A stretch of 64,000 bases of DNA from Serinus canaria (GCF_022539315.1 NC_066327.1:13308995-13372994), one strand, 5' to 3'; positions 37,701-50,375 are shown, numbered from the stretch's first letter. Notes: generated by a model from the letters alone, not told the origin. Numbers and translations: made by a program.

Positions 37701-38764
37701 TGGAAGAGCAGCACAGTTGGTCATGGGGTTGTGATTTCACATTTTGTGGGTGTGGGATGGGCTGTGGAGTTGCTGAGGCTGGGGGACAAACTGCAGCAAG
37801 GTGCCACCAAGGACAGAAGCTGAAGAGCTGAAGTCCAGAGGGTTGGACATGATTTCACAGCAGAGAGACCATTCAACATCAATGGTAAGCAGTGAAAGGG
37901 AGAGGTAGAGAAATTCTTCCTTTTCAGGTTATCTGACCTATTCTCTGGTGAATGAAGATGAGGAAGAAAACAGCCCAGGTGGTTCAGTTCTTGTGTAAGT
38001 GTTTGCAGAGGTTTCTCAAACTCTTCCCTGAAGCTTCTGCTTTTGCTGCTGTCTGATTCAGCTTTATGGTCTAAACAGAGCACTTGTCTGATCTGCTATG
38101 GCAAATTTCAAATTCTGAATATCATACAGAATAATCCATAAGTAAACAGTGATATTCTCTGTAAGGCGTTCAACTTTGCCCTGGGCATTTTCGTGGTTTT
38201 TGTGCATCCCTTTGAAACTTCTCTGCTAATCAGGGGAGTATTCAAGGATGTGTCCAGCTGAGGGATGCTGGTCACTGTGAGCACTGAAGGCCAGTTGTTG
38301 TCTTACATTCATCTGCAGTTCCTGCATGAGGAATGGTCAGCAAGGTTGCACATGCCCCTACACTTCTGAGGACCTGCAGGGAGCAGTCTGCTGCCTGGGA
38401 CAGTGTCCATGGCAGTGTGTGCACAGAGGGTGGGGGGCAGCCTGGCTGATCCCAACATTTGGGTTACCTGTGCAGAATATAAAGGCAGGTGTCTGTGTGT
38501 GCAGCTGGAATGAGTTGGCACAAACAGCAGAAAAGGTGAATGTTGCAGAATGCCCTTGGTGGAGTGGAGCACCCTGCAGTGACAAAACCTGTCCTGGCTG
38601 CACCACCTGATGTGCAGGAATCAGCAGCAGCTTGCCCTCTGACACGGGGTTGAGATGGGAAGGGGGAGTCTGGGCTGAAGATGTTGCTTATTCATGTAAC
38701 AATTTGTGTCAAGTAGGCACTTTCTTGTTCGGTCCTTTTGATCTTTTTTACATACCCTAATTAT
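34720..38764. other. Non-coding sequence, nothing recognised
   Basis: About 4 kb without a recognised gene or repeat. A minor CpG grouping occurs near 35310-35340. Frames of 87-120 codons at 37028-38645 overlap each other on both strands. A short repeated ACAGGTTGCA word lies near 37493-37528. Confidence 0.5.
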
Positions 38765-38960
38765 GGATACAGTCTTGACAAAGATGATAAAGGGCCTCAG
38801 GGGTTATAAAACAGGAGGCGAGGTTAAGAAAATTATGTTTATATTCATTAGAATAGAAGAGATTAAGAGGGGTCGTGACCAAGGTGTACAAAATCCAAAA
38901 AGTATTGAAGAAAAAACGATGCCACCAGAATATTTAAAGGGAGGCTGTGAAGGCAGGGGT
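38765..38960 (+). mobile_element. Old CR1/L3-type LINE 3' region, plus strand
   Basis: Matches in order the conserved 3' part of older CR1/L3 elements: AAAGGGCCTCAGGGGTTATA, GAGGTTAAGAAAATTATG, TTAGAATAGAAGAGATTAAGAGGG, then AAGGTGTACAAAATCC and ATATTTAAAGGGAGGCTGTG. It is strongly diverged and non-functional. It lies upstream of the ORF2 remnant at 39455, so the two segments are probably from separate insertions. Confidence 0.55.
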
Positions 38961-39454
38961 AAGTGGAGAGCAGCTGGCATTTTGATTTGAATTGGTTGTG
39001 GGACATTTTTTCAAGGGTGTTCCTCTTGGTGAGGAAAATTAATTTGTGCTGATCAGTGGGCTGTAGGCAGAAAACTTAGGACACAGATATGTTGTTGGCT
39101 AGAATGAAAGGATACATCATGGAACTTCTTCTTGGAATGTCTGAGTAGGTTGGGTTTGGGCAGAGTAGTGGATTAACAAAGGGATTCACCTTTTGAGCTT
39201 GTTTGGAATAATGAGCTGGGATGCCAAAAGTTGGAAGAGGGAAAGTTCTCCATTCTCATATTGAAAATTCTTTGTGCAAACTTGTTAACTGAAGCAGTGC
39301 TGTGGAATAGAGGCTTTTGGGGCTCTATGCACAAAGATAATTTTGGGAGAGTAGCACAGCAAACAAAGCTTTTCAGTGTTATGTATTGGTACAAATGGAA
39401 CAAAGCAAAGATGTGTGGCCAAGAACACCACCAGGTGTGCAGCCACACAGGCTA
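38961..39454. other. Non-coding sequence between two LINE remnants
   Basis: About 500 bp with no clear match. It may include further decayed LINE sequence, but I cannot support this. Confidence 0.45.
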
Positions 39455-40400
39455 AAATCAGAAGGACATAGAGGCAAAATCATTTGTGGCTATAAAAGGC
39501 TATAAAATGACTTAAAACACACTGGAAGTAAGAGGAAGGCAGGAGTCCATCAGGAAGAAAGGGAAGCAAATAAATGGACTAGAAGAGAAGACAGAAATAC
39601 AAAATGCCATTATTTTGCACTGCTCTTCACAGAAAGGTTAATAACTGTGTCAGATCTGTAACTGTGTTCCTTGTAAGAGGGCTTACAAGCAAAGGCAAGA
39701 ACAAGATAAGGAGTATTTAGGTAACTGTGATATATTTGGGTCAATGTGGCCTTATGAAATGTAGCCACTGAATTATTTACAACTCTCAGAAGCTTGTGGA
39801 GAATAGGGCAATTGTCAGAATTCTGGAGGAAGGCAAACATAGTACCTGTCATCACAGAGGACACTACAAGGGAAACAGAGATTTGTAAATACCAGGGAAG
39901 ATACAGAGCAAATTACCTGTGAGCACATACCTGTGAGCAGCACGAAGCAACTGACATGCTTTAAGCCCAGAATAATCTGATTTCTTTTTCTGATTGTGTG
40001 ACTAATACCCAAGAGAGGAGTAAAGCAAAAGCACTTTGTAGCCAGGAGTGTGATGCTCACGTGAGCATCGTGCTCTCATACCTGAGAGAAAGCTCAGACT
40101 TGTGACTGTCAAAGTTTTTGATCAGTGGATTCATAAATTTCTTTTAGCAGAGCTTCATATGCCCAGGTAGCAAGGATTTCACTGTGCAACAGCTACTACT
40201 GGGTGTACACCTGGCTTTAACAAAGTCTTAAAAGAAGTATATTAATGTTTAACTCAGATGTTATTGGTCATTTCAGCCATGGAGTGTGAGAAGCATCTGC
40301 CTTAATAATTTTGATCAGTTGTTTGAATGATGGACCAAAAAGTACAGCTCCCAAGTGTGGGTGAGCCCCAGTCATTAAAGGTGAAACCCAGCTGCACATA
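39455..40400 (+). mobile_element. Degenerate CR1/L3-type LINE, ORF2 reverse-transcriptase region
   Basis: A fossil of the LINE ORF2 linker and reverse transcriptase in the correct order. ACTGGAAGTAAGAGGAAGGC (near 39521) corresponds to the linker word for Ser-Lys-Arg-Lys. TGCACTGCTCTTCACAGAAA (near 39618) follows. GGAGGAAGGCAAACATAGTA (near 39825) and ACCAGGGAAGATACAGAGCA (near 39892) correspond to the motif PGK. AATCTGATTTCTTTTTCTGA (near 39974) reads NLISFSD. TTAATAATTTTGATCAGTTG (near 40303) fits the block just before the catalytic aspartates. Frameshifts and stops break every frame, so no enzyme is made. The right boundary is uncertain. Confidence 0.6.
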
Positions 40401-42926
40401 TGGAATTGTTGTGTAGGGACCACTGCTCCAGGTGAGCTCAGGGAATGTCACTGTGGACCCCGAACTGAGGGGTGGCTGCTGTGACATGGTGTTCCCTAAG
40501 GATGTGGACAGCTTTGGAGGGAAGCAACAAAACCAGGTCTAGTACCTCTGTTATTAATCTGGTACTGCACTGAGAAAATGCTGCAGCTTTACTGAGGGAG
40601 GATCATGTGGGGAAGGGGACAGTACTGGCACATTCAGGACTGTTTCAGAGCAGCTTCCTAAAACTTGAGTCATGGCCTCTTGTTGCCAGACTCAAACCAG
40701 GTAGGCAGTTGCCTTCATAAGAGAACCAAAATTTCACAGTCTGTATGACGTGGAGCAATTCATGCGCTGGTAAATCCAGTTACAGTCCTGATTTAGAAAA
40801 ACTCTGAAGCATCTGCTTAAGTTTGTGTCTGACAGGTTTTAACAGGTGCTAAAAGCTCTGCCCTGAATGAATTACTTTGCTGAATCGAGACCCAATCAAG
40901 CATATGCTTGTGTTAGGAAAAGGAAATAGGCAGTGCATAAGTTCTCTGAAGGGGGGAGGAATATACATTAGGGTATTTTTAAATGTCTATTTTTATGTAT
41001 GCTTTCTCTCAATGGAAATTGCATAGACTGCAGTGCCATCCTCTTTGCTCTCTCCAGCATCCCTTTCCCCAGTGCATTTCCTATGAAAGAGCTTTGCCGT
41101 GGGCCATAGCCTGTATTGCAGGGGAGTATCACATGCTGGAAACTTACCTAACATCCTGCACAAATGTGATGGGTGGGTGGAGGAGGGCGAGCTAGAGGTA
41201 AGCCTTTAAAAAGTTTTCCTAAAGATAATTCTTTTAAACCACTCCTCAAGCTTTTGCATAAAGATTGCAGAGTAGGCATTCCAGCAGCTCAGAGGAGCCC
41301 TGGATTTACGCTCTGTAATAAATGTATCCATGGGGTGCTGCGTTGTTGTAATGATAGCAAATGACAGTAAAATTAGGAGAATTAATAATGACCCAGCTGG
41401 AATAATTTAGCACTGTGATAAGTAAACTCTAACCTAATACTCAGCATACTGGCAGAACTATTTACAAAGCACATTGAATGCAGGAGTCTGAGGGGAATCT
41501 TCTATAGAAAACAAAGTGAAACCCTAATCACAAACAAATGCCATAGCATGTCATTAAGAGGATTAAGTGGCTTGAAATTGATGTCTAAGGCATTTTGGTT
41601 GATTGTTGCTAAAAATACCACATGCTTGACAATTATCTTCTGTTTGCCATCCTCTCTCCTGCTAGTAGTCTGTCATGCAGTATTATTCTTGTTTACCACC
41701 CTGCCTCATACCAGGTCTTTAGCTGTGAGTTTTGCTGCTTCGTGCCAGAGCTGATCTGGAATTCACAGTCTGATGTGTTGGCACTGGTTGGTGCCAGACC
41801 ATTAATACCTTGATAGCCAGGGAGAGGCCAGGTTCAGCAAACACTGGGCTGAAACCAAAGGGGAACAGCACAAAACTTCTGGAGTTAGCCTTTTAAATAA
41901 AAGTGCTTGGGTTTTAGTTTGAAATACTGTATTTTCCTTAGAGTTAACTAAGTTCTTAAAAAAAATTTAAATTTCAGTGAAGCATTTTACAAATAAATGA
42001 GTATTTTATAGACTTGAACTCATAAGAGCTTTCTGAATGATTAGTATTTCTGTAAGTTTGACCTTTGGTCTAAGTAACAAATTTTTAAAGGTAGAAAAAT
42101 TTCTTACTCTTCCCCTGCTTAGTGATTCTGAGCTATTCCCTCATTGGTCTGTGCTTTGCTGAGGGTAAGAAGCTGCAGATGTATTTAAGCAAGTCAGATA
42201 TTTCTGAGGGAAAGCCTGGAAAGTAGCATCGTTGTGTGTGAGTGAGTGTCACCATATGGATCATTTCTGAGCTGCTCAGGCTGTCAGGGGAGGGAGTGTT
42301 GCACCAAACTCCCAGACACACGACAGGAGCTGTGCTTGCTTCCATGGCTGTTGGATGTGTGTGAGCTGATTGCAGCCCTGAGCAGAGCAGGCAGCAGGGA
42401 AAGCTCCAGCTCGGGTTTAAATCCAGGAATTAGTGGGGAGCCTTGCAGCCCATGCCAGTGGCCGTGGAATTGTGCATGTGGAGCCTTCACCTGCAGCCCC
42501 TAGGATGTCCTGGATGTGGGCATGGACCAGCTCCAGCTCCAACCTGATTGAACATCACCCCATGAAATATCACCCCATGTCATTCTGGGGGCACTGAATC
42601 ACCCTGCCAAAAAATGTGTCTTCAGCATTACTGGTTGGGTGTGAGCAAATTCTGCTGGCTGTCCTGCACTTTTGTGTCTTGTGTTCATGCAGTGCTGGGT
42701 TATACTGAGCTGTGCTGCTTTTGTAGTCAGGGAAAATTGGCACTCAGAGATACTGGCATGTCTGCCCTGTTGGCAAGAGGATCACTGTCCTGCATAATAT
42801 GAGAAAAGACAGAAGTTTCTTGGAGTGTGAGAGTTACACATGGACAGGAAAGTTCAGGTTTTCAGTTAGAAGTTTTGGGGTTTGATTTTTCTTTCCCCTG
42901 TATCAGTTTTATAAGAATAATTATAT
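40401..42926. other. Non-coding sequence, nothing recognised
   Basis: Immediately after the LINE fossil there may be further decayed element sequence up to about 40560, but I cannot align it. The rest contains no recognised gene or repeat. An 11-base word ATCACCCCATG occurs twice near 42554-42580. Confidence 0.45.
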
Positions 42927-42941
42927 CAACAACAACAACAA
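42927..42941. repeat. (CAA)5 microsatellite
   Basis: Five perfect CAA units followed by imperfect TAATAA-type sequence. A short simple repeat with no coding context. Confidence 0.9.
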
Positions 42942-43539
42942 TACTAATAAAAATAACTGTCCTGAATGCAGCCAGGTGAGATGGCAGTGTGAGATGCAGA
43001 TATTTAAAGCCTCAGTTCCCCCAAGACTGAGGTTCAGACATTCCATCTCTCTGGGCTGCAGGCAGCTGCAGAGGAGTTGCAGGAAAAAAAAATAAGGACA
43101 GCAAAGTTTTAAAGTGTGGTTCAACCCATTCCTTCTCACTTAGGATGAGAAGCCAAATCCACTGACCTACTGCCTCTCTTTCATGGATGCTTCTGCCCTT
43201 CCTTGGCAATATAATTACAGCATGGCTGGGAGTTCAGGCTGTAATCTGAATGTAATCAGCCTGTATTGAGGACGCCTGAATAAATAAATATTGATTGAAA
43301 TCCTAGTTACTGTCTCCATGAGCTCTGCCTCAGGGCTGCCTCCTCAGGTTAACCTGTGCACTCTGCAGACCTCAGTCAAAGAGGGTTTTTACCCACAGGG
43401 AAGATGAAAGGGACACAAGTCCATCCTGGCTCCTGCTGATGTCCACGGTGCTGCAGCTCTTTAGTGATCCTGCACCTGCTGGGAAAGTCACACATTTAAG
43501 GAGCATAAGCAGGAAGGGAAGGGGTTTGCTTGGTGAGAC
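42942..43539. other. Non-coding sequence, nothing recognised
   Basis: No recognisable gene or repeat. Minus-strand frames of 65-72 codons are chance. Confidence 0.5.
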
Positions 43540-43735
43540 ATTGCCAAATGGAATTAGGATTTGTGTCTAGACAGCAATCAAAATTAGCCTTTCATCCTCC
43601 ATCAAGGTAATATACAAATTGTTCTGTAAGCATTAGTAAGTTAATTGTATTATTTTGAGGATGCATGCATAAGTAAGCATTGAATATATTTGCTATCTTG
43701 CAGATGGAACTGAAGCTAAAATACCAGCAAAGCTG
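43540..43735. promoter_or_regulatory. AT-rich block with octamer-like and homeodomain-like words
   Basis: Contains CAAAATTAGCC, AGTTAATTGTATTATT and GGATGCATGCATAAG, the last holding a palindromic ATGCATGCAT. The mix of non-repetitive AT-rich DNA and intact POU/homeodomain-type words suggests a conserved regulatory element, but only by texture. Confidence 0.25.
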
Positions 43736-44099
43736 GAGACTCCTCACTACTGGTTTTTCTTAACCCTCCTGTTCTGGCTGTGAGCTGGATTATTCTGGGT
43801 CACTGTTTTCCTTTTCTGTTGATTTAACCCAGTGTAATTCTACATTCAGTGAGCATTTAGATGACCAGGTGAGATGCAATCTTCATAAATTATTAAGACC
43901 AGTGGAAGTCCCTCACACTGCACAAAGGATTCTGGCTGCAGAGCAGTAAAGGAGCTTGCTCTGAGTCTCAACCAGCATCTTTATAAGGGAAAAAAAATCT
44001 TTTAAAAAACTGAATGAAAGAGACTATAAATGAAAGAAATGTAGTTATATATCAGAGCAATCCATTAAACACACAACCTGCTGAGAGATGCTACAATAT
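43736..44099. other. Non-coding sequence, nothing recognised
   Basis: No gene or repeat recognised. Confidence 0.5.
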
Positions 44100-44600
44100 C
44101 ACTCATTCCTCTGTAAGTCAGTACATAAACTTGTTTTTAATTTTTTTGGCAGACTTATGAAGCCAATTATCCTGGTAATAAATATTCAGCTTTAATGGGC
44201 AAGTAAATAATTAATGTTATTGCCTTTGCAAATTTAGCTTTTCACTTGTAAATTAACATAATTAAAATAGTAATGTTTCAGTATGCATTTTACCAGCCAA
44301 AATCTAAATCAAGCAATTAAACTGTAGGTTTTTCACATCAAATGAGTTGAGTTTATAATGATACAAACTGTGGGCATAAATCTGCTTTTCATGGTCACAT
44401 TCATTATAGAAACATGAAGAAAAATTATTCTGCAGTGGATGTAATCAAGTATATTATTTGAAAAACCATTAATATATACTTTAACTACTTCTTGTTGTCC
44501 TTTCACAGTGAAATAGGAAGGGGAAAGCACATTTCCCATGAGTCTCTGGCCCAGCAATAATTGCCTGTGTATAATTGTAATGGGCACTGTACAATGGCTG
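44100..44600. promoter_or_regulatory. 500-bp AT-rich block resembling conserved non-coding DNA
   Basis: The longest continuous AT-rich, non-repetitive block in the window, with CAATTATCC, AATAATTAATG, CATAATTAAAATAG, GCAATTAAAC and CATTAATATAT words. The frequent TAAT cores and the absence of simple repeats or transposon matches make it a plausible enhancer. The 84-codon minus-strand frame (44333-44587) has no domain. Confidence 0.3.
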
Positions 44601-45548
44601 TCAGTGCATAGTGGCTGTCACATCTCTTTGGATTGATTGGAAAACCACAATGCACAGTATGGATCTGAAAAGGAAAAAAAAATACTCTGTAATCATTAGC
44701 TTAAAAAACTTCAGTCTGAGTTACACAGACTGCAAATTTGATCATACACTTTTCCTCCTCTACTTATTGTTTTTATATTTTTTGTGAGGAGCGTGTGCTG
44801 TCCTCATGTCAGTGTTCCAGCTTAGTGAGCAATCAGAGCAGAAAAGCTTTTCTTGATAAGAGGAGATGAGTTAGCAGGAATGTGCAACTATTTCTACTCT
44901 GAATGCAGCTCAGAGCTGGTGAAATTCAGCCCTTTGGGTAGTTGATCCCCAGGAGCAGAGTGTGAGGCTGTAACTTCAAGCTGGCTCAAGGGTTCAGGAG
45001 GTTGCATCAAAATTTCTGAATTTTCTTGTGAGAGGCAGTGAAACTCTATGGCTTCTGAAAATTAGAAGCTTCGGGGACATCAGACTGTAGGAACTTGAGC
45101 CTTTCTCATTTTGTTTTTAAACTGGGAATGTCACAAGAGCATTTCAGTTTGTATTACTGGTGTCAGGTTTTGACTCTTTAAAAATACTACATTTTGTTAG
45201 TAATGGGAAAAGCTCAGAGGTGACTCTGACATTCATCTATAGACAAGGGCACACACAGATGAAAACTTGAAGTCTGAAAATTTGCTCAGAGAAGTCCTGA
45301 AAGCTTGTACTGAGAACCCAGAGCTATAGTAATTTCTGGTCTTGCAGATTATAATTTATCATGGGCTGAGCAGCCTATTTATAGCTCCTCAAAATGTTTC
45401 TAAGAGCAGCATTTTGCAAGCTGCTGAAGATTTTCAGATTTGTAATGAGCAGAATTCCTCGATGCACAGGCTTGCCCACATCCAAACCTGCTCATTGACA
45501 TTTCTACAGGCTTCATAGATTTCATAGTCCTTTCGTGTCCCAGAACCA
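44601..45548. other. Non-coding sequence, nothing recognised
   Basis: No gene or repeat recognised. TTCATAGATTTCATAG near 45511-45526 faintly recalls the 3' tail of old CR1 copies but nothing else supports that. Confidence 0.5.
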
Positions 45549-45608
45549 GGGGCCAAATTTATCCCTGCAAAGGCCCACTGAAGTCACACCAAAGATAAAT
45601 TCAAATCA
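45549..45608. repeat. Ancient amniote fold-back repeat fragment
   Basis: GGGGCCAAATTTATCCCTG at the left, CCACTGAAGTCA in the middle and ACACCAAAGATAAATTCAAA at the right follow the layout of an old amniote repeat with inverted ends and a TGAAGTCAATGG-type core. Part of the core is missing. It is of the same general kind as 16962-17025. Family name not assigned. Confidence 0.42.
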
Positions 45609-47887
45609 GTGAATTTTATTTTAGTGGTGTTCAAACTGTTTGCAGTGCTATGCAGATAGGCAGCTGCAGGCTTTTTTGCAGTATCCAATTGTTTAAGCTT
45701 TAGTGGACAAAAAAACCTCCAACCTTTGAGCTGAATTTGTGCTAGTTGGTTTAAATGCACACAGAACTGCAGGTGTAGTTTTGACAACAGTATGATCTGG
45801 AGTTTTAGAAGCACTTTAAAAAGAAGAAAAGCACCCTAGACTCTCATATATATCTGTGGGTCCATATTTCTAATGATATTTTAATTTTAATATTTTTAAT
45901 TTGTGCTGGTGAGATGAGGTGTGGGTGGGAGAGCAGTGATGCAAGCACCTGATGGCACAGGCAGTTCTCCTGTAAGCACTGCTAACTCTGTGTGTCAGTG
46001 TGCACCTGCAGGAAATACAAATCTTTATCAGTGAAAAGGCCAATTTCTATCTCCAGTGCTGCCCTGTAGAAGTAGTTTTAATCTGTATTTAATTACTGTA
46101 CTTTAGCCATGTCTAGATTTAGATGGGGTTGAGGTGCCCTGTATGGTTTCCTTGCCAGTGGTGGCTAAATGAGTTTTTTCATGTCATGCCAGGCTCTGCC
46201 TGGGTTTAATGGGATATTTCTGGCTGGGTCTGGCCCTGGAGGCAGCAGGGCCATGTCTGACAAGAATCCAGCCTATTTTGTAACAAGGGTATTCTAAACT
46301 CCCTGACGTTTGATGGTCCCATTTTAGCTGTTTTGGTTTTCAGCACAAATCAAAGATTGCTCTGAGGCAGTTCAGGCACTGCTGCTCAGGCTGGCTCTGC
46401 TGGGAACTGTATTTTTGCTCCTTTCTTTAGGATTTACAGCACTTTAAGGCAGAGTTTCCCCCCAGAAGCACTGGGACCCTGCCTTGTTTTATGGGTGAAT
46501 TAGAGTATTGCAGGTATTTGCTGACTTTGTTGGAATCCAAGAAGCCTTCTCTGTGTGAGAGCAGGCAGCAGGAGGTGTTTGCATGGCTGAGCTGGAGATC
46601 TCTCCCATGTGGAGGCTGAGGAGGGATGTGTGTGTGTTTGGAGAGGAGGGAGAACATGAAGGGAGGAGTTGTGGTGTGCAATTGCAGGTGCATTGCAGTG
46701 GAAGGCCAGCTTCTGGGGCTTGCTTTTCTTTCTTTGTGGTCCTTTTTAACTTTAACTTCTCCAAACTCATGACACTGTTCCTAGAAAGCTTCAGCATCCT
46801 CCCACAGCCCCAGGTCTGCTCTGGGCTGTTGCTGGCTCCCCAGTGCACTCCCCAGTCACCTGCTCACCCTTTTCTCACCCCTGATGCTGTGCCAGGTCAC
46901 ATCCTGCTTCCCCTGTGTCCTCCTGCTCTGTCCTTTCTGCTAAAATTAAGGCACTCAAAGGCTCTAGGCCTTTACCAGGCTGGTTACCAGCTCAAATTTC
47001 ATTTCTTTCTCTTCAGTTATGTGATCCACACAGGCCAAGGACATTCTGGAAGTCAGGCTGGTGTTTTCAAGTGTTGTTGAATTTGATGCATGCTCCAGGC
47101 TAACAGATCTCTGCCCTGAGTGAGGGCCCCTTCTGTGTCATTCCTGGGCTTTGTTCACTCCTGCCTTCCCTGGGTTGTAAGAGCTGCAGCAATGGGTGGG
47201 ATTTTGTAATTAACAAATTTATCCAAACTTTTCAAAGTTTGCAAAATGACCAAAACACAATTGTTCTTCCTAATACAACTAAAGCTGCCTTAAAGCATCA
47301 AAGGAGAAGCACATTCTCAGGAAATGCAGCAGAGTGTGATGCTATTAAAAAGTGTGGCTTTTAAAATCAAAAGTTTGAAAATAATAGCCTGAATTTATAA
47401 TGAAAACCCTATTCAGATTCTGGCTTCACACTTGGCTGACAGCTGTGTGTCCTCCAGGTGCCACAGAATCCAATATACTTGCATTTTCTCTAACATTTGG
47501 AGTTCCAGCTCATCCCACTATGTTCCAGAGAGATAAACAATAACATTACAGGGTTAAGTGACTTTGGAGAGAAGTAACTTAAGCAAAGGCCAAAAGCTTT
47601 TCTTAGCAATGACATTGAATAGTAGATAGAGGTATATGCATTTCCTTATTAATTTTCTAACAGGATATGAGTTAGAAGTGGCAGTAACATAAAACAAAAA
47701 TCTCTGAGCAGTGACAGATCAGGACAGCAAAGGCAGTTGTTCCTTGTGACCATTGTTAATGCAGGTCCATCATGAAGCTCACTGGTTCCAGTGAGAGCAG
47801 AGTGCAGCCAGTGCCAGAAAGGTTGGGAAGTTTTATCTGAAGAGTCTTTTAAATTAAATTTTTGGATAAAGAAAAATCAAAATAAAA
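45609..47887. other. Non-coding sequence, nothing recognised
   Basis: No recognised gene or repeat. The 165-codon plus-strand frame at 46583-47080 and the overlapping 119- and 88-codon minus-strand frames share one GC-richer stretch. None has a domain, a signal peptide followed by a plausible body, or exon boundaries that agree with the frame. Confidence 0.5.
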
Positions 47888-47931
47888 TTTAAAGAAGAGA
47901 AAAGGGAGAAAAATAGGAAAAAGGGCAAAAG
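47888..47931. repeat. Purine-rich tract
   Basis: About 45 bases almost entirely A and G, interrupted by single pyrimidines. It is low-complexity sequence without further structure. Confidence 0.8.
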
Positions 47932-50375
47932 CACATCTGAAGAAGAGGCAGAGAAGTCAGTTTTGTATGGCATAATGGAAATTTGCTGAGTTCAAATGAG
48001 ATTAAAGTTAATAGTGGTCAAGTTAATACCTTTGATAGAGAAGGATAGTATGTGTATGAAAAGCTTATGGTCTAATGTCCTGATCCTGCTTACTTTGCTT
48101 GGGTGGAAGTTTTCATTGGGATGGATCAAAAAATCCATGTTTTTTCTCTGGTTAGTGTAATTCTGTGTTGCTGCACAGGCTGATAAATTTTCTTTCTCTT
48201 GGGTCAGCTGAGGTTTTCACAGCCCATCCCACCTCTGCTGTGGTTTCAGAGTGGAGCCCTCGCCCTGGGAACACCCTGGCAGAGGTGTGTGAATATGTGA
48301 GCCACAGGAGGAGAGGGGGAAGCTGGAAAAGTGATAATCTGTCCCAACTTTTGCAAAACATCTGTTCCTAGCTCAGTGTTAAAGGGATGAAGAGTATAAA
48401 GGAAAATAAAAGCACTGACTTTGCCTTACCAATGAGTTTAGGACTCTGCCATCCTAAATTTGGAAATGAAGCTTTTCAGTGAGCTGGGAAACAAGGTAAT
48501 GTTGATGATGTGCACTTGGGGCTGGAGAAACTTGTTTTGAATTTATGATGAAGGGACCTGCTTGAACCAGTAACTGTGAAAGGGAGACTGTAGCTTAACT
48601 GTGACACTGAGATGAGTGACAGGATTGTTTCCTTGTTAGATTCCCATTTCAGGTTAGAGTAAGAGGAAATCCACTTAGATCTTGTTCCATCAGTGGAGGT
48701 TGTATCCCACAGCTGCTTCTGGTACAAACCTGTCAGCTCTTGTTGGGAGAAGTGGCTTCATTTCATTACTTGATTATTTTGATGATCTGTCTGGTTAAAT
48801 GGAAGCTGGTTGCTACTCACCACTGAAGTGAGTTCAGAATTGCTTTTTTCCCCCCACAAATGTGCTTCCAACCCTTTGAAAGCATTATTTGACAAGGACA
48901 TATTCATTGCAGTAACTTCATCTTTGCTTTCAGTTGAACTGGCGGAAGAAACAATCATCTGCTGAAAGAGCTCCAGTGCAAGGGCAGATGTAAACATCTA
49001 AGGGGCCCAAGAGATCTTATTTTATAGTCTAAGCAGACTGTAACAGTAGGAGTAATAATAATAAAAACACTTAATAGTGTAATGCAGCTTTGGCAGCTGG
49101 AGAGTTAGACAGTAACCTGCAACTTAATGCTTTTGAACTTGGGAAGCAGCTTTGGTTAAAAGCAACTGCCTGCTGAAGAAAGGAGTTTATTATCTCAAAT
49201 TGGGAGTATTTCCATGGCATTTCTTGGGTTCATCTTCAGAAAGTATTTACTTATGTGCAACAGCAGCAAAACCTGTTCAGTGTCATAGCATTTTCTAACA
49301 CAGCAAGATATGAATTGCACTTTTGAACCTGGTAATGTAACATTGATGCTATTGGGATGGGAATAGTTCCTTCAACAAGGGTGATTAACCCCTTATTTCC
49401 TTTTTCCTGGATACCATTAGTTTGTATTTGGATAACAAAAATCAATGCTGATCTTCAGCAGCATCACAGTATTTTATTGTATTAATCTCAATCTTCATTT
49501 CATTATTGCCTGCATGCTTTAATAGATTCATTTCCCATCACACCACCAGCCCCCACCAAATTTCTAATGCTGGTTGTTACCACTTGAATTGCAGCTCTCC
49601 TGTTTCACTATTTGTTTTGTTGGCAGGGAAGGGGGGGGAAAGCCTCCAAACAGCTGAGTGCCAGTAGTGCTGATGACTTCTGTTTTATTTATGTTTTGCA
49701 CTGAGCCATGTGAATGATAAAGTGTGTCTGGGACACGGCTGTGGGCAACACTCTAAAGTGTTATAGTTGGAAATCTGCCAGAGTTGCATTGCTACCAATT
49801 TTTTACCACTAGCCTTCTGGAAGGAAGGATTCAAAGTCTCATTTTATTCCCTTCTTCACCCGTGTCACCTTTGCAGTAAATTAATGTGAGATCTTCAGCA
49901 GAGATGGAGCTGATGTGGTGAGCTGTTGTTCCCACAGCTTCCCCTGGGGCTGGAGCTCTGAGGAGTCAGGAGCATCCTTTGGGATAGCAGAGAGCTTGGC
50001 TTGGAGCTGGAGCCTGTGGTGGGGTTGTGCTGATGCTGGCCTGGGGCTCAGCAGGAAACTCTGAGCTTGATCCTGAGGAAAAAGCAAAAAAGCAGCAGTT
50101 GTTCCCTGCTCAGCTGTGTGGGGACTGTGTCCTGGGCTGTAATTAGCAGCTATCCCTGCTAATGAATTGGTGTAATCCCCTGCTGTGTTCAGAGTCTGCC
50201 GGGGGATCTCTTTTCCTGCCTTTGCAGAGGCAGGTGACCTTGCTAAATACTTAGCACTAAAAATGTGTTTTCCCTTGCCTGTTTCACAGCCTTTCTTCTG
50301 GCTCTGCCAGTGGAGGTCTTCTTTATTAATTGGAAATACTCAAGTTTAGTTTCAGGGAAGGAGGGAAGTTGGAAG
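47932..50375. other. Non-coding sequence, nothing recognised
   Basis: No gene or repeat recognised. A run of eight G occurs at 49631-49638. A possible box C/box D pair near 48545-48610 was examined and rejected for lack of a terminal stem. Confidence 0.5.

Noticed and set aside
45505..45548. CATAG-containing words resembling a CR1 tail
   Set aside because: No CR1 body sequence lies on either side.
46583..47080. 165-codon open frame on the plus strand
   Set aside because: No domain recognised, and comparable frames of 88-119 codons occupy the opposite strand. An acceptor-like CTCTTCAG near 47009-47016 has no matching donor.
48545..48610. Possible C/D-box snoRNA (ATGATGA followed by CTGA about 60 nt later)
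   Set aside because: There is no terminal stem and no convincing internal C'/D' pair; the two short boxes occur by chance.
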